Positions 1 through 8,369 of a stretch of DNA of 64,000 bases are shown here, one piece after another. This DNA is from JABSSA01 sp039984715. GTDB lineage: Bacteria; Pseudomonadota; Alphaproteobacteria; Rhodobacterales; Rhodobacteraceae. Positions within the stretch are counted from its first letter, which is position 1, and each line of letters opens with the position of its first letter. Under the pieces are notes generated by a model. That model saw only the letters and a program-made list of their open reading frames with translations. It made no database searches and was not told where the DNA came from. Location of the stretch: contig JBDWUA010000018.1 in the NCBI GenBank assembly GCA_039984715.1, positions 1 to 64,000 of the forward strand. The letters run 5' to 3'. Both the position numbers and the translations under genes were made by a program.

Positions 1-55
1 CCTGCGCTACAGCGTCCTGTTTGAACTCATCCGTAAACCGAATGCCCTTGTTCAT
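1..55 (-). CDS. IS3-family transposase OrfA, N-terminal fragment (runs off the window)
   Basis: The first 18 codons read MNKGIRFTDEFKQDAVAQ, the usual opening of the helix-turn-helix OrfA protein of IS3-family transposases, which binds the element's ends. The ATG at 55-53 follows an AAGGAG-like site at about 68-63. The rest of the gene lies before position 1, so it cannot be said whether the element is intact. It reads away from the flagellar operon. Confidence 0.75.
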   Translation of the reverse strand, partial: MNKGIRFTDEFKQDAVAQ

Positions 56-119
56 ATCCGTCTCTCCTTGGTTCCAAAATTACCAAGCAAACCATCTGCA
101 AATCTAGGGGCACCTCACA
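1..119 (-). mobile_element. End of an IS3-family insertion sequence
   Basis: The OrfA start is preceded by about 60 nt of non-coding leader. On the minus strand the stretch near 119-105 reads TGTGAGGTGCCCC, which resembles the TG-starting, C-rich terminal repeats of IS3-family elements. The exact end (117 or 119) is inferred, because the other terminus is outside the window. The element sits about 330 nt beyond the 3' end of fliP. Confidence 0.5.
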
Positions 120-447
120 GGTTACGTCCACGAAGAGGAGCCATGGGAAAGCTCTGGCGGAGCAAGCCAAGTGGTGCAACGGTGGAGAAAACACAAACCC
201 AAAATGAATTATATCGGAAAATCATCAGAAAATTTCGACACATTAACCTGTACGGTGGAAACCCCGCCAAGGATGTCAGGAACACGGTATTTGACAATTA
301 AAAATTCAAGTATGGCGCGATGAAGGTGACTACTACATACACCGCCGAACTATGCAGACTTCTCCTAAATTAGCAGCCTGCCTGGAAATTTAGTAAATTT
401 AACCTGACCATTAATACTGCAGTTCAATTTTTTAGAATAGAATGAAA
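120..447. other. Non-coding stretch between the IS end and fliP
   Basis: I see no credible gene, tRNA or strong terminator here. Short open frames are present but have no recognisable product. The region is AT-rich near 380-450. In related flagellar loci I would expect flgI or other hook genes to follow fliP; nothing like them is visible. Confidence 0.5.
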
Positions 448-1173
448 TCAAAAATAACTTCGCACTAGACTTCCTGCAATTAAAGTCCAACCATCCGCAA
501 CGACGAAGAACGCTAGCTTAAATGGTAGCGCCACAACGGCAGGCGGAACCATCATCATGCCCATACTCATCAATACTGCGGCCACGACCAAATCAATGAT
601 TAGAAAAGGAAGGAAAATTAAAAATCCCACTTGAAAAGCGCGAGCTATTTCACTCAGAAGGAAACTGGGTATCAAAACGGATAAGGGCGCGTCTACATTA
701 AGACTTATTCCAACAGTATCCGGGCGCAATTCAGCCATCGCATCAAATGTTTCTACATCCATCCTGGCCGCCATGAAACCTCTAAATGGTGCGAGCGTTC
801 TTTCAAACGCGACTTCTGGTTCAATTTCTTCATTGGTCAATGGCTTCAAACCACTGTTCCAGGCTTCCAAAAATACAGGCTCCATAACAAAATAAGTCAA
901 AAACAATGCCAAACTAACGATCAACATATTTGGTGGGGACGCCTGCAAACCGATTGCTTGTCTAAGTATCGAAAAGACCGTTACCATGAACGGGAAGCAT
1001 GTCACCATGATCGCCAGGCCAGGGGCGAGGCTGAGAACTGTAATTAAGGCAAATAGCTGTAACGTTCGTGCGCTAATAGAGCTTTCATCTCCCAGTGAAA
1101 TTGCAATTTCCTGGGCGACTCCAGTTTGTGGAATTAGGAAAGCGAAAATCGCAATTGATATTACACGTTGCAT
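448..1173 (-). CDS. fliP: Flagellar type III export gate protein FliP
   Basis: FliP forms the inner-membrane export gate of the flagellum with FliQ and FliR. The 241-residue product begins with a cleavable signal peptide, followed by the FliP-family core: a membrane segment near residues 36-60 (ending LAIMVTCFPF), the SPPN-containing segment near 80, a polar loop with the Glu-rich stretch around 115-125, and two C-terminal membrane helices. The length matches the family. It is the last gene of the fliF-fliH-fliN-fliP operon and starts 5 nt after the fliN stop. fliQ and fliR lie in other operons of this locus. Confidence 0.95.
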   Translation of the reverse strand: MQRVISIAIFAFLIPQTGVAQEIAISLGDESSISARTLQLFALITVLSLAPGLAIMVTCFPFMVTVFSILRQAIGLQASPPNMLIVSLALFLTYFVMEPVFLEAWNSGLKPLTNEEIEPEVAFERTLAPFRGFMAARMDVETFDAMAELRPDTVGISLNVDAPLSVLIPSFLLSEIARAFQVGFLIFLPFLIIDLVVAAVLMSMGMMMVPPAVVALPFKLAFFVVADGWTLIAGSLVRSYF

Positions 1174-1178
1174 ATTAA

Positions 1179-1472
1179 TTAATATTCCGGAGGTAACCCT
1201 ACAACTTCAGTCAAGCGAACAATCAACTGTCCGCTCTCATTCTCTTGATCTTCTTCAAGCACCCCACGTGCAATCAGTTTGTCCCCCACGAAGAGCTCAA
1301 CCGGATCATCGACGCGTTTATCTAATTTCAAGACAGCATTATTTCCCAACATCACAAGATCTCGAATTAGTGGGCGAGCCTTACCAACTGAAACTGTGAT
1401 TTCAATTGGCACTGCAGTGAAGGGGTTTGATTTGTCGGACGCTAATGTAGCAGTCTCTGGGGTATCGGACAA
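1179..1472 (-). CDS. fliN: Flagellar motor switch protein FliN (TTG start)
   Basis: FliN forms the lower C-ring of the motor switch. The 97-residue protein has the SpoA fold: an I-x-V-SVGKA strand, LGNNAVLKLDK and the closing VGDKLIARGVLEE motif. This is about the usual length for a short alphaproteobacterial FliN. No ATG is available at the N terminus. The chosen TTG at 1472 is preceded by a perfect AAGGAG eight bases upstream on the minus strand, which decides the start. The C-ring partners FliM and FliG are absent from the window. Confidence 0.92.
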   Translation of the reverse strand: MSDTPETATLASDKSNPFTAVPIEITVSVGKARPLIRDLVMLGNNAVLKLDKRVDDPVELFVGDKLIARGVLEEDQENESGQLIVRLTEVVGLPPEY

Positions 1473-1477
1473 AGATA

Positions 1478-2059
1478 CTACTCCTTTTTAGGAAATTTCA
1501 AATGATTGGAAATCATGCTTTTGATTTCCGCATTCCACGTTTCTAAATCTATTGCTTTCTCCGTCGCGCCGACTCGGATGAATATTTGATCCTTTTCGAG
1601 ACCTTCGTCAGGGGTTACAATAAACGGCTCTTGAATTTGTTCCTCAAAAGCAGACTGCATCGTAACCATTCGACTGGGGGAAACAGCGACTTCGATTGGC
1701 CGATCTGCAATCTGGCGCGCTAGATGTTGAACACTTTCTACAACCTTTGGGACCAATGTTTCATGAGCAACAACTGGAAGAAGTCCCACGAAAAATGGCT
1801 CCAGTATCTCGCCAAGTTCCTTATTTAACGCCGCCCGCGCCTCATGATAGCCAAAGGAAATCTCCTGAAGGTTTTTAGCAAAGCCACTATCGATATGATC
1901 GCGTGCTTGCGACTGCGCATTTACTGCGTCATCCCAACCCGCTTTATATCCATCTTCAAACGACTGAAGTTTTTCATCTTCAACTGCCTCAAGTGATTGG
2001 TTTGTCGAAGTCGATGGCTTTTGATCGCCGAAATTCTGATAAAGATGCGAGAGCGTCAT
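1478..2059 (-). CDS. fliH: FliH-like flagellar export ATPase regulator
   Basis: This 193-residue protein lies between fliF and fliN, where fliH normally sits. It shows FliH-like traits: a hydrophilic N-terminal region, a GYKAGWDDA segment typical of FliH/YscL proteins, helical central residues 60-110, and a C-terminal domain ending in a short basic tail. FliH binds and restrains the FliI ATPase. Sequence conservation in this family is weak, so the name rests partly on position. Its ATG overlaps the fliF stop by four bases (ATGA), indicating translational coupling. Confidence 0.75.
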   Translation of the reverse strand: MTLSHLYQNFGDQKPSTSTNQSLEAVEDEKLQSFEDGYKAGWDDAVNAQSQARDHIDSGFAKNLQEISFGYHEARAALNKELGEILEPFFVGLLPVVAHETLVPKVVESVQHLARQIADRPIEVAVSPSRMVTMQSAFEEQIQEPFIVTPDEGLEKDQIFIRVGATEKAIDLETWNAEIKSMISNHLKFPKKE

Positions 2060-3705
2060 GTCGCGTTGCTCTCCCGTTCTTCTTCAAGCCATGTGCGCAG
2101 GACTTCTACGGTTTCCTCTTGCCGCTCTCCAATCATCGACCGAAGCCGGTCAACTGGATCATCTGTGGCTCCACCCCCTGAAAAGTCAGGCAGTCCGGGC
2201 AGATCCGGAAGGTCGCCAGCGTCCCCAGCGAAAGACAAATCAGGCAACCCTTCAAATCCACCGTCTAGATCTGCTCCTGCCCCACTTTCGACCTGATCTG
2301 TCGTTTCGAGATTTGGCAATTGCGGCGTAGACGCCAATTGCGTTTGAGGACGAGACAATAATGGGCGGACAACAAAAAGACCTAAAATCAGAGTTACGAT
2401 CGCCAAAACTGCCATTTGAATAGCTGACATGACGTCAATTTCAATCTGATCCATGAACGAAATTGATGCTTCGGTACCTGATGCTGGGATGGACTGTAAC
2501 GCCATAGACTTAATTGTAATGACGTCTCCGCGTTCTTCATCAAATCCCACAGCAGAAGAAACCAGTTCACGCAGTGCCAACAACTCATCTTCTGACCTTG
2601 GGCTCGTAGTTATTTGCCCGGCTTGATCCTCGTTGGCCAAGTCATTCACAAGAACTGCGACAGTCAAACGTTTGATTGCACCTGGCGAACGAATAACGGC
2701 GCGCTCGGTTTCAGACACTTCATAATTCACGCGCTCTCTAGTTTCGTTATTTTGCGAGGTAGCGCTGTCGCCACCTCCCCCTTCAGCGTCAGGTAAGTTG
2801 GAAGCAACTGTTACGTCGCCTCCTCCAGCTTCGCTCGAATTGCTCGTCCGTTCTTCTGTATCAGTACTGATAGCGACACGACTTTCGGGGTCGAATCGTC
2901 GTTCGCGAATTTCTTCGCTCTCTGTCACGGTTTCGACGCTAACTTCGACGACAGCATTTCCAAAACCCACGCGAGCTTCCAACAAACGCTCAACTCGTTC
3001 CTTTATGGTGAGCGCTTTGTCGTCGTCACCAACTGACGGCGCTTCGTCTGAAGTGCCGACCAACGAACCATTCGAGTCAATAACTGCGACGTCATCTGGA
3101 GAAAGACCTGATACAGCTGATGCAACAAGAAATTTTATCGCCTTGGCCTGCTGCGCGTTCAACGCCCCGCCATTTGGAGTTATTTGAACCGAGGCCTTTG
3201 GTGTAACGCCTCTCTGAAACGGATTGGATCCCGTGGATGCAATGTGTACTCGTGCCATCGCTACGTGCGGGCTAGACACAATAGTTCTGGCAAGTTCACC
3301 TTCTTTGGCGCGCCAATAAGCGGCGTCAAACATTTGTGACGTCGTTCCGAAGCCCGACAAACTATCTAATAATTCATAGCCACGGCTTCCATTGGCCGGG
3401 AGTCCTTCACTTGCCAGCGTCATTCTCAATTGATCCCTTTCACGCGAATCAACAAAAATGGCTCCACCACGTATTTCAAACGCGACCCCACGCTGTTCCA
3501 AGGAACGTACGACATCCCCTGCAGCGCCGTTTTCCAATCCCGAATACAAGAGCATCATGCTCGGGGCTGAAGCCATGCGAGACATCGCTAATACCCCGAA
3601 AAACATGGCTAAAGTTGCAGCCACCAACACAATTTGACGACGCAAATCCAAACTCGTCCAGACACTTAGTAACTGCAACACACTCGCCTCCGTCCCGCCA
3701 AACAT
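2056..3705 (-). CDS. fliF: Flagellar MS-ring protein FliF
   Basis: FliF builds the membrane MS ring on which the motor and export gate assemble. The 549-residue product has an N-terminal membrane helix (about residues 23-43), the YscJ/FliF ring-building domains to about residue 220 (including the LLYSGLE opening and the SSPHVAMARVHIA motif), a Ser/Asp/Gly-rich linker, a second membrane helix near residue 445, and an acidic C-terminal tail ending in the helix that normally binds FliG. Gene order fliF-fliH-fliN-fliP on the minus strand, divergent from fliL. Confidence 0.96.
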   Translation of the reverse strand: MFGGTEASVLQLLSVWTSLDLRRQIVLVAATLAMFFGVLAMSRMASAPSMMLLYSGLENGAAGDVVRSLEQRGVAFEIRGGAIFVDSRERDQLRMTLASEGLPANGSRGYELLDSLSGFGTTSQMFDAAYWRAKEGELARTIVSSPHVAMARVHIASTGSNPFQRGVTPKASVQITPNGGALNAQQAKAIKFLVASAVSGLSPDDVAVIDSNGSLVGTSDEAPSVGDDDKALTIKERVERLLEARVGFGNAVVEVSVETVTESEEIRERRFDPESRVAISTDTEERTSNSSEAGGGDVTVASNLPDAEGGGGDSATSQNNETRERVNYEVSETERAVIRSPGAIKRLTVAVLVNDLANEDQAGQITTSPRSEDELLALRELVSSAVGFDEERGDVITIKSMALQSIPASGTEASISFMDQIEIDVMSAIQMAVLAIVTLILGLFVVRPLLSRPQTQLASTPQLPNLETTDQVESGAGADLDGGFEGLPDLSFAGDAGDLPDLPGLPDFSGGGATDDPVDRLRSMIGERQEETVEVLRTWLEEERESNAT

Positions 3706-3743
3706 TCTGTCTGACCTTGCAGCTCAGAAATGACTGATCAGGC

Positions 3744-3758
3744 TTAACAATCGGTTAG
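3744..3758. promoter_or_regulatory. Candidate CtrA box in the fliF/fliL divergent promoter
   Basis: The sequence TTAA-N7-TTAG occupies 3744-3758, one base from the TTAA-N7-TTAA consensus of the alphaproteobacterial regulator CtrA, which controls flagellar genes in many Rhodobacteraceae. It is central in the 99-bp gap between the divergent fliF and fliL genes. Binding is inferred from the motif and its position only. Confidence 0.42.
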
Positions 3759-3804
3759 TTCATCTGTGGCAAAACAAAAAAGATAAACAGCGGATGGGTG
3801 CAAA

Positions 3805-4293
3805 ATGACCGACGCGACGGCAGACGAAACAGAGGAACCTCCGAAGTCCTCAAAACTACCTCTTGTTCTCGGCTTGGTTGCGGCCATAGCCGGGGGAGGC
3901 GGAGGATTCTTTGCTACTTATTCAGGCATGTTATTCGCACCAGAGCCGCAAGAGGATAACAAAGCCGAGCTTCCGCCTATTGCCCCGATTCCAAATATTA
4001 CATTTGTTGAAATCGAGCCAATGACAATTTCACTGGGGCGCGGGAATTCGACGCGTCATCTCAGGTTTCGGGCGAATCTAGAAGTACCCGCAGAGTATCA
4101 AACTGACGTTGAAAAATTACTTCCCCGCGTGATGGATGTCTTAAACGGATATCTTCGCGCACTGACACTTGACGACTTCGAACGCGCAGAGGCGTTGCCA
4201 CGGCTTCGCGCCCAAATGCTCAGACGAATTCAAATCGTCACAGGAAAGGGGCGGGTAAACGACTTTTTAATTATGGAATTTGTACTGAGTTAG
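3805..4293 (+). CDS. fliL: Flagellar basal body-associated protein FliL, copy 1
   Basis: FliL proteins are single-span membrane proteins that surround and stabilise the stator near the basal body. The 162-residue product has a short cytoplasmic N terminus, one glycine-rich transmembrane helix (about 18-40) and a periplasmic FliL domain, including ITFVEIEPMTISLG, the RHLRFRANLEV strand and the C-terminal VNDFLIMEFVLS. It heads the plus-strand motor operon (fliL, 128-aa gene, motE-like, motA). A second fliL lies at 12719-13225. Confidence 0.88.
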   Translation: MTDATADETEEPPKSSKLPLVLGLVAAIAGGGGGFFATYSGMLFAPEPQEDNKAELPPIAPIPNITFVEIEPMTISLGRGNSTRHLRFRANLEVPAEYQTDVEKLLPRVMDVLNGYLRALTLDDFERAEALPRLRAQMLRRIQIVTGKGRVNDFLIMEFVLS

Positions 4294-4301
4294 GAGCGTC
4301 A

Positions 4302-4688
4302 ATGAACTTAATAGCAGATATCTTACTGGCAGCCGGCGCAATGGGAGCTGGATTCTACTGTTTTGTACTTGGTCGCCGCCTAAAGCGATTCAACAACTTA
4401 GAAAACGGTGTAGGAGGAGCTGTCGCTGTCTTGTCCTCCCAAGTCGAAGACTTAAAGGCAACTCTGGACAAAGCACAAACAACTGCCTCCACATCCGCCA
4501 AGACTCTAGAAGCTTTACATGACCGCGCCGAAGACGTTTCAAAACGTTTAGAAATCCAGATGGCGGCACTGCACGATCTGCCAGACGCGACCTTTCCAGA
4601 AGCACAAGATTCCCTGGTTCAGCATGTACCCGACAAAAAACAACCTAGTGAGTTAATGTTTGTACGCCACTCTGTGGGAGACAATTGA
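4302..4688 (+). CDS. Small membrane-anchored coiled-coil protein of the motor operon
   Basis: I do not recognise a named family. The 128-residue protein begins with one membrane helix (residues 3-25) followed by a Lys/Arg-rich edge (GRRLKRF) and a predicted coiled coil (about 38-95) of heptad-like Leu/Ala residues. Its ATG follows a TAGGAG site that overlaps the fliL stop, and its own stop overlaps the next start by one base. The setting between fliL and a MotE-like gene suggests a role in stator or basal-body assembly, but this is inference. Confidence 0.7.
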   Translation: MNLIADILLAAGAMGAGFYCFVLGRRLKRFNNLENGVGGAVAVLSSQVEDLKATLDKAQTTASTSAKTLEALHDRAEDVSKRLEIQMAALHDLPDATFPEAQDSLVQHVPDKKQPSELMFVRHSVGDN

Positions 4689-5293
4689 TGGGTAACGCTA
4701 GTAAGAGAAAAAAGCGCGTCAATAAGGGGCATGGATCGATTATTTTCATCATCATTCTCTTGTGTGGATCCGCTAGTTTACGTGTATTTTCAAGCGCAAC
4801 CAGCGCGTGGGCAACGGAAAAAACGACAATTGAGGAAATTGACACAAAAGACCCCGAAAAATCGTCAACAAACACAATGAACGCCGAAGGAGTAGGCAAA
4901 TTATTAAAGATACTAATAAATCGTGAGGAAGAAGTTACTATACGGGAAGATCAGGCTTCGCAAAGGGAGGAAAAAATTGAAGTCGCAAAAAAAGAACTGG
5001 AGAAGCAGTTAATTCAGTTAAAAAATACTGAAAAACAACTTCGCGCAACAATAGCATTGGCGAATTCAGCTGCAGAAAACGACATTGTTAAACTGACCGC
5101 TGTCTATGAAAACATGAAAGCAAAAGTGGCCGCTGAACTTTTCGAAGAAATGGACCCGGACTTCGCGGCAGGCTTTCTAGCACGAATGAAATCAGACTCC
5201 GCCGCCAGTATCATGACCGGCCTTACACCGCAAAAAGCATACAGTATCAGTGTGATTCTGGCCGGTCGTAACGCCAATACACCAACAGAATAG
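4688..5293 (+). CDS. MotE-like periplasmic chaperone (MgtE N-domain type)
   Basis: The 201-residue protein has a basic N terminus, one membrane anchor or signal segment (about 15-36), a long charged coiled coil (about 75-135) and a C-terminal module with the pattern KVAAELFEEMDPDFAAGFLARM, split here as AAELFEEMDPD then FAAGFLARM, typical of the MgtE intracellular N-terminal fold. Proteins with this architecture encoded beside motA or fliL are usually MotE-like and thought to assist the stator or MotC. The ATG at 4688 is used; an in-frame TTG lies one codon upstream. Confidence 0.7.
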   Translation: MGNASKRKKRVNKGHGSIIFIIILLCGSASLRVFSSATSAWATEKTTIEEIDTKDPEKSSTNTMNAEGVGKLLKILINREEEVTIREDQASQREEKIEVAKKELEKQLIQLKNTEKQLRATIALANSAAENDIVKLTAVYENMKAKVAAELFEEMDPDFAAGFLARMKSDSAASIMTGLTPQKAYSISVILAGRNANTPTE

Positions 5294-5357
5294 AACATTC
5301 AGCTCTTTTTCACTTTTGTATGTGATTGTGTGAACGAACAAACGAACGAGGTTGGTC

Positions 5358-6224
5358 ATGATCGGCATTGTAGGAATCATCACCATTTTCGTGATGGTAT
5401 TCGGCGGGTATATGGCTGCTGGCGGTAAATTCGCCATCATCATTAAGTCGCTTCCCTTTGAAATGATGATGATTGGCGGCGCGGCACTTGGCGCCTTTCT
5501 AATTTCCAATTCAATCAGCGAAGTGAAGCATACCCTAAAAGATGTGGGAAAAGTATTCAAAGGATCAAAATGGAAGTCTGATGACTATCGAGATTTGCTA
5601 TGTCTCCTATTTGAACTCATTAGATTAGCACGACAAAACCCAGTTTCGATTGAAGAGCACATAGAAGATCCTGATTCCTCAAGTATATTTTCCAAGTATT
5701 CGAAAATTGTATCCGATAAGGAAACAGTCGCACTAATATGTGACACGATGAGGTCGGCATCAATGAACTACGATGATCCACATCAGGTAGAAGAAGTTCT
5801 TGAAAAGAGAATGGAAGCTAATATTCATCACGCCATGCACTCTTCTCACGCTCTTCAAGCCGTCGCAGATGGCCTTCCTGCGTTAGGGATTGTTGCCGCT
5901 GTTTTGGGTGTGATTAAAACAATGGGTTCGATAGATCAACCGCCGGAAGTCTTGGGAAAGCTGATTGGTGGCGCGTTGGTCGGAACTTTTTTAGGTGTTT
6001 TTCTGGCCTATGGTTTGGTCGGTCCATTTGCTGCCAAACTTAAAGCGGTAATTGAAGAGGATGCCCATTTCAATCAATTGATCAGGGAGGTATTGGTGGC
6101 CAACCTGCACAATCATTCAACAAATATTTGTATCGAAGTTGGGCGACAAAACACTCCCTCCCACTTCCGGCCAAGCTTCTCAGACCTTGAAGAAGCTCTC
6201 AAAGAAGTAAAGAAAAGCGCATGA
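5358..6224 (+). CDS. motA: Flagellar stator protein MotA
   Basis: MotA forms the proton- or sodium-driven stator channel with MotB. The 288-residue product has the four membrane segments and the cytoplasmic loop with the charged stretch RLARQNPVSIEEHIEDP that matches the rotor-contacting region. The two family prolines sit in GLPALGIVAAVLG and in the last helix near LVGPFAAKL. The ATG at 5358 is preceded by AACGAGG; a TTG two codons upstream is less likely. No motB follows: the next gene is an unknown 696-residue protein joined by an ATGA overlap. Confidence 0.94.
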   Translation: MIGIVGIITIFVMVFGGYMAAGGKFAIIIKSLPFEMMMIGGAALGAFLISNSISEVKHTLKDVGKVFKGSKWKSDDYRDLLCLLFELIRLARQNPVSIEEHIEDPDSSSIFSKYSKIVSDKETVALICDTMRSASMNYDDPHQVEEVLEKRMEANIHHAMHSSHALQAVADGLPALGIVAAVLGVIKTMGSIDQPPEVLGKLIGGALVGTFLGVFLAYGLVGPFAAKLKAVIEEDAHFNQLIREVLVANLHNHSTNICIEVGRQNTPSHFRPSFSDLEEALKEVKKSA

Positions 6225-8311
6225 AGAATATTTTGGAGGCTTTCTTCATACTGCTTGCGTTAACTTCGAATATTTCGGCCGCTGAAACAATTCAGGTAAA
6301 AACAGGGGAGCATCAAACTTTCACTCGGGTAGTCTTCTATGTGGATGACAGTACGCCCTGGGAAGTACGGAGAGTAAATAAAATCATCAGAATCGAATTT
6401 CGAAATTACACTGGAGATATAGATAGTACACGTGTATTTTCGAGAATATCCCAAAAAATTATATCTCACGTTGAGAATAAAGAAAATAGAGTTGAGTTGC
6501 ATTTAAATTGCTCGTGCGATTTCGAATTGGGTGCAATCACGTCAAATTTTCGATACTTGGACATATCACACGACAATTCGCTTAAATCGGTGAATGATGA
6601 TAAGTTAAAGTTCCATATTTCTTCTGTAGTTTTGGACAATTTTAGGAGAAATTCGACCCGGCGACCCCCTCATGACTCCAGCCAAGTATCCACCCTCGCA
6701 AATGAACTTGTATTATTGGATACACCAATTAAAAGAATTGCGACTTCGCTCTCACTGCACGATAGAAAACCTGACGAGGTATTGATCGACGAATTTCATG
6801 CCCTCCCCCCAACGCAGAACTTAGTTGAATCCATCGGAAATTCACTCGGATTTTTGATGACTAAAGGGATACTGCAAAGACCTATGTATGACAGAGAGTT
6901 TGTCAAACGCAGAAATAGGCATGAATACACTTCAAACGTGAACGCACAAAACTTGAACATAAAAACTACTAACCTCTCGGTCGGCGAAGGATCTCCACTC
7001 GCGCAACAAGAAATATGTGGTAAACATTTAAACTTCTCCATTATCGATTGGAAACCTGGGGATGATTTCGCTCACGATGTATCTCAACTCAGGCGAGAAA
7101 TTTTCTCGGAATTTGACGAGGTAAACACTTCATCACTCGAAAAATTGGCTCAACTCTACATTTACAACTCTTTCGGCTTAGAAGCGAGGCAAATTTTAAA
7201 TCTATTAGACTTACCTACTTCCAATACAACACTGCTCCAAGAGCTTTCATATATGGTCGATGGAGATTTTGATTCGCACTCTCCCATGATCGGAAGTTTG
7301 ATCAATTGTAGCGATTTTCTATATCTACTAAATGTTTTGACTTCTAATGTAACTCCGATGAATGATGATGAAGAAATAGGGCGGACTTTGAAATCGCTGA
7401 ATTCACTCCCTCCTCACCTGAGGGTAGTTTTCGGGGCTCGATTGAGCGCTGTTTTTTACGACTTGGAAGAGATATCAGAGGCAAAATTTGTCATTCGTTC
7501 AGTTCAACGTGGTGCGTCGACCAGGGGAACTTCTATTGATTTAATCGCAGCGTCGATGGATTCTTCCGAACAAGAGAATCTTATAGTGCCTTCATTGAGC
7601 GATATCACAAATAGCAACTCGCCGATGGCTGCTCAGTCAGCAATTCAACTCGTTAAAAATATTACAGACGATGGTGAGCGTGTTCCCAGGCAGTTATTGG
7701 AGTTATTATCTGCCTATGTCGTGGAGTATCGAGGTCGAGGCAATGAATTTGAAATCAGGCAGGCTTATATTTTGAGTCTAAGTTCCCTCGATGATCATGT
7801 TCGCGCTTTTTATGAGTTTGAACAATTATTGGTGGACTTTGAAAATAAAATTGATAAAAAAATCCTATTGGACAAAATGATTTTTTATTTGGTGAAAGAT
7901 TCAAATGATGGGTCATTCGTTTCTTCCATATTCGAAATTTTTCCAAATTCAAGCCTTTTCATAGATATAAGTAATTTCGAAATTTTGATGAAAAGGTTGG
8001 ATGATTTGGGATTTAACAACACTCCAAACCTCCTTTGGCCGGAACATGATGTTTCCGGAAGAATCTATTCAACTATTCTCAGTGACAGCGTCCCTGAGAA
8101 TGTTGACATTGCAGGCGAGCTACAAAATCTGACAACTCCTACAACCTCAAGATTTCCCGATTCCGGAAATTCAATAGACCTGACTGCAAATGATAAATTC
8201 GTTCCAGAACCTGAAGGCACTTCGGGCAGAACACCTTCGATTGCAGATGCCTTAGACCAGCTGTCTGAAGTTGAAACTATAACTGACCTTGTTTCTGATG
8301 CTTTCAAATAA
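6221..8311 (+). CDS. Large unknown periplasmic protein between motA and flhA
   Basis: The 696-residue product starts with a signal peptide (cleavage near SAAETIQV, residue 21). The first 110 residues alternate beta-strand-like segments (FTRVVFYVDD, VRRVNKIIRIEFRNY, NRVELHLNCSCDFEL), reminiscent of AMIN-type domains that bind cell wall; this match is tentative. The remainder is mostly helical with repeat-like segments and no motif I can name. Its ATG overlaps the motA stop by four bases. Base composition looks AT-richer than its neighbours. Position suggests a role in motor function, perhaps a periplasmic stator or rod-associated factor, but no function is shown. Confidence 0.8.
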   Translation: MKNILEAFFILLALTSNISAAETIQVKTGEHQTFTRVVFYVDDSTPWEVRRVNKIIRIEFRNYTGDIDSTRVFSRISQKIISHVENKENRVELHLNCSCDFELGAITSNFRYLDISHDNSLKSVNDDKLKFHISSVVLDNFRRNSTRRPPHDSSQVSTLANELVLLDTPIKRIATSLSLHDRKPDEVLIDEFHALPPTQNLVESIGNSLGFLMTKGILQRPMYDREFVKRRNRHEYTSNVNAQNLNIKTTNLSVGEGSPLAQQEICGKHLNFSIIDWKPGDDFAHDVSQLRREIFSEFDEVNTSSLEKLAQLYIYNSFGLEARQILNLLDLPTSNTTLLQELSYMVDGDFDSHSPMIGSLINCSDFLYLLNVLTSNVTPMNDDEEIGRTLKSLNSLPPHLRVVFGARLSAVFYDLEEISEAKFVIRSVQRGASTRGTSIDLIAASMDSSEQENLIVPSLSDITNSNSPMAAQSAIQLVKNITDDGERVPRQLLELLSAYVVEYRGRGNEFEIRQAYILSLSSLDDHVRAFYEFEQLLVDFENKIDKKILLDKMIFYLVKDSNDGSFVSSIFEIFPNSSLFIDISNFEILMKRLDDLGFNNTPNLLWPEHDVSGRIYSTILSDSVPENVDIAGELQNLTTPTTSRFPDSGNSIDLTANDKFVPEPEGTSGRTPSIADALDQLSEVETITDLVSDAFK

Positions 8312-8337
8312 TTTTCGACTTTCTTTACCATTCGTTG

Positions 8338-8351
8338 TTAACGATGGTTAA
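8338..8351. promoter_or_regulatory. Possible CtrA-type site upstream of flhA
   Basis: TTAA-N6-TTAA lies at 8338-8351, and its second half reads ATGGTTAA, the complement of the TTAACCAT octamer also used by CtrA. The six-base spacing departs from the usual seven. It is 20-30 bases before the flhA start, so it could drive an internal promoter. Confidence 0.3.
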
Positions 8352-8369
8352 GTCAAAGTGAGTGCAGTG

